Assembly: GCA_028693565.1 (NCBI GenBank)
Contig: JAQUVE010000011.1
Span: 1 to 35,699, forward strand
Length of the DNA stretch: 35,699 nt
Origin: Sulfurospirillaceae bacterium
Lineage (GTDB): Bacteria > Campylobacterota > Campylobacteria > Campylobacterales > Sulfurospirillaceae
Direction: 5' to 3'
The notes under the pieces were generated by a model. It had not been told where the DNA came from and did not search any database. It was given only the letters and a program-made list of their open reading frames with translations. How positions within the stretch are numbered: position 1 is the first letter of the stretch; the number at the start of each line of letters is the position of its first letter. Positions 34,458-35,699 of this stretch are shown here, piece by piece. The position numbers and the translations under genes are program-made.

Positions 34458-34709
34458 GTGAAAGCTATTGTACAAGTCATTAATCGTAACAGAGGAATGT
34501 ATGCCGCTGAAATTGAAGGCCAAGGAGAATATGTAATCTTTGAACTACTGGATACAGACGAACCAGAGATTGGTGATGTCATTAGCCATCCAGATTTCTA
34601 TAGTATGGGTGGTGAAACTTTTAAGAATATCACTCAACAATGTGAAGTTGAAGTTTATGTTCAAAATGTGTGTGGTCCCAATTTAGTGCGCCAGCAATGT
34701 ATGCTTTAA
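34458..34709 (+). CDS. small cassette-encoded protein of unknown function
   Basis: 83 residues, GTG start (34458-34460) with AAGGAA seven bases upstream. Sequence style: a beta-rich start MKAIVQVINRNRGMYAAEIE, then GQGEYVIFELLDTDEPEIGD, MGGETFKN and a Cys pair near the end. It looks like a small beta-barrel (OB-like) domain. It resembles, by memory only, hypothetical proteins common in integron cassettes of marine gamma-proteobacteria. No signal peptide or membrane segment. It is the first ORF of the cassette and read from the promoter at 34361. Confidence 0.75.
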   Translation: MKAIVQVINRNRGMYAAEIEGQGEYVIFELLDTDEPEIGDVISHPDFYSMGGETFKNITQQCEVEVYVQNVCGPNLVRQQCML

Positions 34710-34728
34710 ATTAAAACAAGGAATTGAA

Positions 34729-34911
34729 ATGTCAAGTAGCTATACAGGTTTATTCGTTCAACGTTTAAGTGATGGGAAAATTCATAGTGTTCAAGTTGTT
34801 GATACTGCCGGAAATTCAATTCCATTAGATCCACATATTTATTTAGAGCGGGGTATTAAACCTCCAATGGAACAACTTCCGGATGAAAAAGAATACTACT
34901 CAAAAAAATAA
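34729..34911 (+). CDS. second small cassette-encoded protein of unknown function
   Basis: 60 residues, ATG with AAGG seven bases before it, 19 bases after the first small ORF. Sequence MSSSYTGLFVQRLSDGKIHS, a short beta-rich segment with Asn/Pro-rich LDPHIYLERGIKPPMEQLP at the end. No motif that I can name. Its stop is four bases before the attC-like site, as in compact cassettes. The two ORFs may work as a pair, but nothing in the sequence identifies a toxin-antitoxin or other system. Confidence 0.65.
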   Translation: MSSSYTGLFVQRLSDGKIHSVQVVDTAGNSIPLDPHIYLERGIKPPMEQLPDEKEYYSKK

Positions 34912-34915
34912 ATAT

Positions 34916-34984
34916 ACATAACAAATTATTGGAGAGAAATATTTGACCCTTCGGCTCAAATATTTCTCAACTCAAATGTTAGAT
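34916..34984 (+). other. attC-like recombination site (69 bp)
   Basis: Outer boxes ACATAAC (34916-34922) and GTTAGAT (34978-34984, exact GTTRRRY). Between them a perfect 13-bp stem (34934-34946 with 34956-34968) has a nine-base loop. Next to it TTGGAG faces CTCAA, an inner-box pair with one extra G, the feature that sets strand choice in real attC sites. Length is within the known 57-141 range. Confidence 0.65.
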
Positions 34985-35000
34985 GAAGGAAAAAATAGAC

Positions 35001-35063
35001 ATGAATAAATTAGATGGTTATGCAAAATTTGAAGAAAAAAAGGGGTCAGGGCTAAACTTTTAA
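35001..35063 (+). pseudogene. truncated start of a second cassette gene
   Basis: ATG at 35001 ten bases after a GAAGGA ribosome binding site that follows GTTAGAT. It reads MNKLDGYAKFEEKKGSGLNF and stops where the right inverted repeat begins. This looks like the first 13 or so codons of the next cassette gene, cut by the repeat. Confidence 0.5.
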
Positions 35064-35067
35064 CTTT
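35041..35067 (-). repeat. 27-bp inverted repeat, right end
   Basis: Reverse complement of 34292-34318 with one mismatch (35041 side reads AGGGGTCAGGGC). It interrupts the second cassette ORF, so it arrived with, or caused, the truncation. Confidence 0.85.
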
Positions 35068-35074
35068 TTACACA

Positions 35075-35082
35075 CAAAATAG
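35075..35082. repeat. 8-bp direct repeat, right copy
   Basis: CAAAATAG, see 34282-34289. Chance occurrence is not excluded in AT-rich DNA. Confidence 0.35.
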
Positions 35083-35083
35083 T

Positions 35084-35115
35084 TTTACCTGTAAGGAGAA
35101 ATCCTTACAGGTAAA
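35084..35115. terminator. 14-bp perfect hairpin after the yyaL-like gene (repeat family member)
   Basis: TTTACCTGTAAGGA / TCCTTACAGGTAAA with loop GAAA, containing the stop codon of the leftward gene. It differs from the htpG hairpin by one A-T to C-G change matched in the other arm. Confidence 0.7.
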
Positions 35116-35699
35116 GTGTGATTGCCCTCACTGCCTCAGGATACGCATGCGCGTACTTTTGAATGCCAGCTCCAAAACTTTCCAACATATCTTTTGCTCT
35201 TATAAACAGCGCTGTGTCATCTTCAATTTTGGCTAATTCAAAGAGATTTTTAATCATCGTTGAAAGCGGACTTTTGTAGCTATTGTCTTCCAAAACGGCT
35301 TTTGCACGAAAGGCTTTATCGGAGAGGTACCAGACTTCTTCCTGACAAAATTTATGCTCCGCCTCATGGCTTAGTTTCTTTGCCAACTCTAGGTACTGCG
35401 CCTCTTTCGTATAGGCGTAAGCACGCAACACACTTTCAATGACAAACGCGTAATCTTCGAGTAACGCTTCCACTTTCAAACTGCCCCCTAAGACGATTTG
35501 ATGGTATAAAACGCCGTTTACATGTAAAGTCTTTAGAAGAGAATCAAGCACGCTTTTTGCTTTCTCAATTTTACCCGCTTCAAAAAGTGCGCTCACCATC
35601 AAAGCGTTCCACGATGTCAGAATTTTGGTGTCAATGAATGGATACACCACCTTTTGACGCTCTTTTTTGAGAAGCATCATGGCTTCATTCAAGCGAACA
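35105..35699 (-). CDS. YyaL/DUF255 thioredoxin-fold protein, C-terminal part only
   Basis: The open frame runs through the right edge (at least 197 residues), so the start and the thioredoxin-like N-domain are not in the window. What is visible is the alpha/alpha-barrel part of the family: ERQKVVYPFIDTKILTSWNALMVSALFEAGK, LLEDYAFVIESVLRAYAYT and YLELAKKLSHEAEHKF. The exact function of the family is unknown; a link to N-acylglucosamine epimerase-like folds is structural. The stop TAA lies inside the hairpin at 35084-35115. A TTTACATGTAAA palindrome falls within the coding sequence at 35517-35528. Confidence 0.85.
   Translation of the reverse strand, partial: VRLNEAMMLLKKERQKVVYPFIDTKILTSWNALMVSALFEAGKIEKAKSVLDSLLKTLHVNGVLYHQIVLGGSLKVEALLEDYAFVIESVLRAYAYTKEAQYLELAKKLSHEAEHKFCQEEVWYLSDKAFRAKAVLEDNSYKSPLSTMIKNLFELAKIEDDTALFIRAKDMLESFGAGIQKYAHAYPEAVRAITLYL
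35517..35528. repeat. TTTACATGTAAA palindrome inside the yyaL-like gene
   Basis: 12-base palindrome encoding part of LHVNG. Same core as in the hairpins at 34145-34176 and the loop at 32213-32222. Confidence 0.6.

Larger units (their letters stand above)
34291..35069 (+). mobile_element. inserted block with one complete integron-type gene cassette
   Basis: Block bounded by 27-base inverted repeats between htpG and the yyaL-like gene. Inside, a cassette can be read from 34431 to 34978: it begins TTATGT just after a G, holds two rightward small ORFs, and ends at the G of GTTAGAT. Its attC-like site begins with ACATAAC, exactly complementary (7 of 7) to the GTTATGT at the left boundary, as expected for a cassette that was once circular. 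No integrase gene is in the window. The 34137-34457 stretch holds the htpG hairpin, left repeat, promoter and boundary, and no gene I can support. Confidence 0.65.

Noticed and set aside
1-35699. Search for tRNA, rRNA, CRISPR arrays, riboswitches and prophage genes.
   Set aside because: No cloverleaf-like or rRNA stretch, no regularly spaced direct repeats, and no long leader except 34137-34457; nothing could be supported. Small unstructured RNAs cannot be excluded by eye.

Overview
The window is ordinary chromosome from a low-GC Gram-negative bacterium of the Campylobacterota (Epsilonproteobacteria), most likely Sulfurospirillum or a close relative. This is inferred from protein style and from gene order recalled from Campylobacter jejuni: cbpA/htrA/two-component pair; lolA/secA/lolC; rpmH-rnpA-yidD-yidC-jag-mnmE; clpB/ctpA-purC-purS-purQ-periplasmic protein-plsC-crcB-htpG. 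No database was searched.

Layout. 1-4672: DnaJ-type co-chaperone cbpA (leftward, cut by the left edge), then rightward the periplasmic protease htrA, a CprRS-like two-component system and a small protein resembling a degenerate GGDEF fold. 4667-9096: lipoprotein and protein export (lolC and secA leftward, lolA divergent). 9121-12926: a heme-binding-type GGDEF/EAL signalling protein and the Na+/H+ antiporter nhaA, both leftward. 12996-17714: leftward ribosome/membrane-biogenesis operon rpmH-rnpA-yidD-yidC-jag-mnmE, in which rnpA and mnmE appear to start at ATT and ATA. 17805-22369: a tightly coupled leftward accessory operon, glmS-glmE-mutL-AMP ligase, i.e. a B12-dependent glutamate (methylaspartate) mutase joined to an adenylate-forming ligase. 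22420-24175: a small tetraheme cytochrome, an RraA-like protein, a cysteine-rich protein and an exported hypothetical protein. 24217-34136: clpB leftward from a perfect sigma-70 promoter that overlaps a HAIR-like operator, then the rightward ctpA-purCSQ-(periplasmic)-plsC-crcB run and htpG. 34137-35103: an inserted block bounded by 27-base inverted repeats, carrying what looks like one complete integron-type gene cassette (two small ORFs plus an attC-like site) and the start of a second. 35105-35699: the 3' part of a YyaL-type (DUF255) gene, leftward, cut by the right edge.

Working together. Three blocks are protein quality control (cbpA, htrA, clpB, htpG, ctpA). cbpA and clpB share a degenerate HspR/HAIR-like inverted repeat at their promoters, which suggests co-regulation. 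lolA/lolC, secA and yidC/yidD serve envelope biogenesis.

The most unusual parts are the glutamate mutase-ligase operon, which may make and activate 3-methylaspartate, and the integron-like cassette. Other points of note are two non-canonical start codons, a Cys in the second Walker A motif of ClpB, and a family of TTACATGTAA hairpins around htpG and the yyaL-like gene.
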